Source: VXYL01 sp965208525
GTDB lineage: Bacteria; Pseudomonadota; Gammaproteobacteria; Pseudomonadales; Azotimanducaceae
Direction: 5' to 3'
Length of the DNA stretch: 64,000 bases
Assembly: GCA_965208525.1 (NCBI GenBank)
Contig: OZ242340.1
Location: 62,001 to 126,000 of the forward strand
The position numbers and the translations under genes are program-made. Positions 61,342-64,000 of this stretch are shown here, one piece after another (within the stretch, counting starts at the first letter, position 1; every line of letters starts with the position of its first letter). The notes under the pieces are model-generated. The model did no database searches. It was not told the origin of the DNA and saw nothing but the letters and a program-made list of their open reading frames with translations.

Positions 61342-62796
61342 ATGGCCATTGGACCTTCCCACAGCGCTCCGCGCGTCGGCGTCGGCATCGACTTCGGCAC
61401 GACCAACTCGGTGGCTGCCACCTTCGATGGCGAGCGCGTTCGCCTAGCGAGCCTTGAGACGCTGGCCGGCCCGGAACCCATTATGCCGTCGGCCACCTAC
61501 ATTGACCGTGACCTGCACACCCTCACCGGTCGTGAGGCCATCGACCGCTACATCGCCGACAACACCGGGCGCAAGGTGGAGCTGACCGCGGAAGTGATTG
61601 GCAAGGCGATGCTTGCCGTCGGCTACGGCGGCGAGGAATCCCGCGATCCGGGCGCGACGCTGACGCAGAACGTGTACGGCGACGCCACCACCGACGTGGG
61701 TCTCGAAGGCCGCCTGTTTCGCGGCGTGAAGCGCTTGCTTGGGCGCAAGGATGTGCGTCGCTTGGTGGTGTTCGACCACCCGTTCAGCCCCGTGGCGCTC
61801 GTGACGCCGATCCTGCTGCACATCCGCAAGACCTTGATGGACGCGGGCGTGCCCGACGTGGGCGGGAAGTTGCGGGCGGCCACCGTCGGCCACCCGGTGA
61901 ACTTCGAGGGGCGCGACCGCTTCCGCAACCAGTTGGGCCTCGCACGCCTCGGCGAGGCCTATCGGTACGCTGGTGTGGGCAAGGCCCATTTCTGCCCGGA
62001 GCCCATCGGCGCTGCCGTGAGCTATCTGCATGAGCGCCGCGGGGCATCCGGCGAACGCTTGCTCACGGTGGATTTCGGTGGCGGAACGCTCGACTTCTGC
62101 GTGCTGCAACGGCGGGCCGCGCATCGCTTCGACGTGATCGCGACGCACGGCGTGGGCCTCGGCGGCGACCACATCGATCAGCGCCTTTTTCGCGAACTGC
62201 TCTTCCCGCTGCTCGGCAAGGGCGAGCGCTGGCGCCGGCGGGGCCAGGCCGGGGAGATCGACACGCTGTTCCCGTTCGATCGCTATGAAGAGCTGCTGGT
62301 GAACTGGCCGGTGACGTATCTGCTGAACCAGAACCGCTACACCACGGCCGTGCAGGACTGCATCGAGCAAGGCGGTGCTGCGCGGCTGAAGTTCCGCCGC
62401 CTGCGCGAGCTGATCCAGCAGAACTACGGCTATGTCGTCTTTCAGGCCATCAAGGACTTCAAGGCGGAGCTCTCGAGCCGGGACGAAGCGGTGCTCGACA
62501 TCGGCGAGATAGACGTGGAGGTGCGCCTGTCGCGGCGCGAGTTCGAATGCCTGATCGGCGATCTGTTGCGCCAGGTGGAGGAGGCTGTGGAGGAAACCAT
62601 GCGTCGCGCTGCGTTACCGTTCGATGCCATCGACATCGTGCTCCGCACCGGGGGCTCGTCGCTGATCCCTGCCGTGCACCGCATCCTCGATGAGCGCTTT
62701 CCCGGACGGGTGGTGAACCACGACCCGTTCACGAGCGTTGCGGCGGGGCTGGCGGTGGCAGACTTCCACGAGATGAGGAACGGGGGGAGAGCATGA
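61342..62796 (+). CDS. Hsp70-family protein, YegD-like
   Basis: A 484-residue actin-like ATPase. Phosphate motifs are GIDFGTTNSVAA (15-26) and TVDFGGGTLDFCVLQ; the adenosine motif is RTGGSSLIPAVHRIL. It lacks the substrate-binding C-terminal half of DnaK, as YegD and related proteins do. It starts five bases after the CoA transferase gene and its stop overlaps the next gene (ATGA), so the three are one operon. Substrate unknown. Confidence 0.85.
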   Translation: MAIGPSHSAPRVGVGIDFGTTNSVAATFDGERVRLASLETLAGPEPIMPSATYIDRDLHTLTGREAIDRYIADNTGRKVELTAEVIGKAMLAVGYGGEESRDPGATLTQNVYGDATTDVGLEGRLFRGVKRLLGRKDVRRLVVFDHPFSPVALVTPILLHIRKTLMDAGVPDVGGKLRAATVGHPVNFEGRDRFRNQLGLARLGEAYRYAGVGKAHFCPEPIGAAVSYLHERRGASGERLLTVDFGGGTLDFCVLQRRAAHRFDVIATHGVGLGGDHIDQRLFRELLFPLLGKGERWRRRGQAGEIDTLFPFDRYEELLVNWPVTYLLNQNRYTTAVQDCIEQGGAARLKFRRLRELIQQNYGYVVFQAIKDFKAELSSRDEAVLDIGEIDVEVRLSRREFECLIGDLLRQVEEAVEETMRRAALPFDAIDIVLRTGGSSLIPAVHRILDERFPGRVVNHDPFTSVAAGLAVADFHEMRNGGRA

Positions 62797-63257
62797 CGAC
62801 GGGCGAAGGCTTCGCGCGGGTGCTGGACCGGTTTACTGCAGCGGTAGAGGCGGGAGATGGCGCTGCGCTCGCGAGCCTGTTCACTGAGGACGGCGTGTAC
62901 GAGGACGGCTTCTATGGCGCATCGTCCGGCAGGACAGAGATCGCCGACATGCTGGAGACGAAGTTCTGGGGCCACGCCGAAGACTTCCGCTGGCGCATGT
63001 TGGAGCCGGTCTGCGACGGCCAACACGGGTACGCGCGCTATGTTTTCAGCTATCGCTCCAAGCTGCCGGGCGTCGTCGGCGAGACGGTGGTGTTCGAAGG
63101 CATGAGCCAGTTCACCTTCGAAGGCGAACTGATCCGTCGCTATCGCGAGGTGTTCGAGACGGGCGTGGCGATGGCCCAGCTCCGCTTCCCCGCCGAACGG
63201 ATCGCGAAGGGCCTCGGACGGCGAGCGGCCGCGTTGCGGGAGCGGGAAGGCGTTTGA
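62793..63257 (+). CDS. NTF2-like/SnoaL-type protein
   Basis: A 154-residue NTF2-fold protein with the opening helices ARVLDRFTAAVEAGDGAALASLFTEDGVYEDGFYG and FEGMSQFTFEGELIRRYREVFETG typical of the family. Fold is a small cone-shaped cavity for polyketides, steroids or other hydrophobic ligands; some members are isomerases or cyclases. Coupled to the Hsp70-like gene by a 4-base overlap. Confidence 0.8.
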   Translation: MTTGEGFARVLDRFTAAVEAGDGAALASLFTEDGVYEDGFYGASSGRTEIADMLETKFWGHAEDFRWRMLEPVCDGQHGYARYVFSYRSKLPGVVGETVVFEGMSQFTFEGELIRRYREVFETGVAMAQLRFPAERIAKGLGRRAAALREREGV

Positions 63258-63473
63258 GGGATGCTACCCGTCAGCTTCGGCTTGGCGGACCTGGAGGGAC
63301 GGCGTCCCGCCCTCCAAGCGTGCCGAAGGCGCGCATGCAGCGGAGCCGGACAAGCCCCCACAAGCGCCCCAGACAACGCCAACAAAGCGCCTCCAGCAGC
63401 GCACCGGCGCGAGAGAGGGCGAGACGCCCTCGCACCGTAAACCCCCAACGTCCGACAGGGTGCCGGAGCGACG
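63258..63473. other. Intergenic region with hairpins between convergent genes
   Basis: Two stems: TGGAGGG..CCCTCCA (63292-63316) and GAGGGC-gagac-GCCCTC (63415-63431). Neither is followed by a T-run. No gene seen. Confidence 0.5.
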
Positions 63474-64000
63474 TCACTCCGGCACGGGCTGGTAGTCGCG
63501 GTCGATGGTGGCGAAGAAGGTCTGCACCATGCGGTAGGTCATGCCCCAGACGAAGTGGCCACCGGCGAGTCGGAAACCGTTGAAACCCATCGCGCCTGTG
63601 GCAACGGGCCGACGTTCGATTGTGTGGTTGTCACCGCGATGCATCGGCGCGAGGGGTGTCCATACCGCCTCTGCCACCTCGTAGTTCAGGGAGAACGAGG
63701 GATCGCCCTCGATGGCGAACACGAAAGGCGCTACAACCATGTCGCGGCGCACTGCCTGGGGTCGCTGGGGCTCGAGTTGTCCGAGCACCGGTGCGGTGCT
63801 GATGTCGAGGCCGATCTCCTCCTGCGTCTCCCGCACGGCGGCGGCACAGAGGTCGGCATCGGTGGGATCGAGATGGCCGCCGGGAAAGGCCATGTGACCG
63901 GACCACGGATCGCCAGGGCGCTTGGCACGCTGGATGAAGAGCACTTCAGCGTCTTCCTTGCTGCCATCGAGTGGTTCTCGCAAAACCACCGCCACTGCCG
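63474..64000 (-). CDS. Nudix hydrolase, CoA pyrophosphatase type, 5' end outside window
   Basis: A Nudix protein that probably cleaves CoA or related diphosphates. The extended box GGHLDPTDADLCAAAVRETQEEIGLD has the CoA-diphosphatase spacing, with Asp at the first acidic position, and WSGHMAFPGG precedes it. The C-terminus (GHFVWGMTYRMVQTFFATI) is typical. The frame runs to the window edge (AVAVVLREP), and family members begin further upstream, so the N-terminus is cut. Confidence 0.85.
   Translation of the reverse strand, partial: AVAVVLREPLDGSKEDAEVLFIQRAKRPGDPWSGHMAFPGGHLDPTDADLCAAAVRETQEEIGLDISTAPVLGQLEPQRPQAVRRDMVVAPFVFAIEGDPSFSLNYEVAEAVWTPLAPMHRGDNHTIERRPVATGAMGFNGFRLAGGHFVWGMTYRMVQTFFATIDRDYQPVPE

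Overview
The window is a GC-rich chromosomal segment from a Gram-negative bacterium. It carries two TonB-dependent receptors, an RND efflux pump, periplasmic c-type cytochromes and a cytochrome-c nitric oxide reductase. A member of the Proteobacteria is likely. A gammaproteobacterium is my best guess (a bTHX-like ribosomal peptide, a heme-uptake operon and many TonB receptor and crotonase/CoA-transferase genes fit), but I cannot assign a genus. No tRNA, rRNA, CRISPR array, integrase or transposase was seen.

Layout. 1-2.8 kb: an RND pump (cut by the window edge) and its frameshifted adaptor. 3-7.6 kb: a flavin-type oxidoreductase, a 17beta-HSD4-like dehydrogenase and a Baeyer-Villiger-type monooxygenase. 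7.7-13.2 kb: a heme-uptake operon behind a Fur-like operator (receptor, HmuT, HmuU, HmuV) ending in an IsdG-type heme-degrading enzyme with its catalytic triad intact. 13.4-17.8 kb: a membrane protein, a GST, a luciferase-like monooxygenase and an NAD-salvage pair. 18-25.4 kb: a di-heme oxidoreductase, a frameshifted CoA transferase, norCB with a small membrane partner, a cytochrome c and a CmcJ-type oxygenase. 25.5-28.2 kb: an SRPBCC protein, a PIN toxin with an unusual partner and a frameshifted GIY-YIG gene. 28.3-31.9 kb: a five-gene di-iron cluster. 32-42.4 kb: purM, dcd, mrp and then catabolic genes (reductase, crotonase, D-aminoacylase-like hydrolase, two adjacent acyl-CoA dehydrogenases). 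42.7-51.7 kb: nadE, a degenerate metallo-beta-lactamase-fold protein, a 37-residue bTHX gene, a large TonB receptor and a crotonase. 51.8-55.1 kb: Lrp with a divergent amino-acid dehydrogenase, then ahcY. 55.3-56.8 kb: two toxin-antitoxin modules around a WYL-gene remnant. 57-64 kb: two crotonases, LysR, a CoA transferase, an Hsp70-like ATPase, an NTF2-like protein and a Nudix hydrolase.

The most interesting candidate for an undescribed system is the cluster at 28256-31857. One ferritin-like protein has a full E/ExxH/E/ExxH di-iron site. The next gene is its paralog, in which every carboxylate ligand and one of the two histidines is replaced. Two small paralogous SCP2-like proteins and an FmdB-type zinc ribbon follow. 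This looks like a hetero-oligomeric di-iron oxygenase with a dead structural subunit and a carrier pair.

Two themes run through the rest. Non-coding gaps are packed with short palindromic repeat families, several of which abut stop codons. Four genes are broken by single-base indels in G/C runs, which may be assembly errors rather than real decay.
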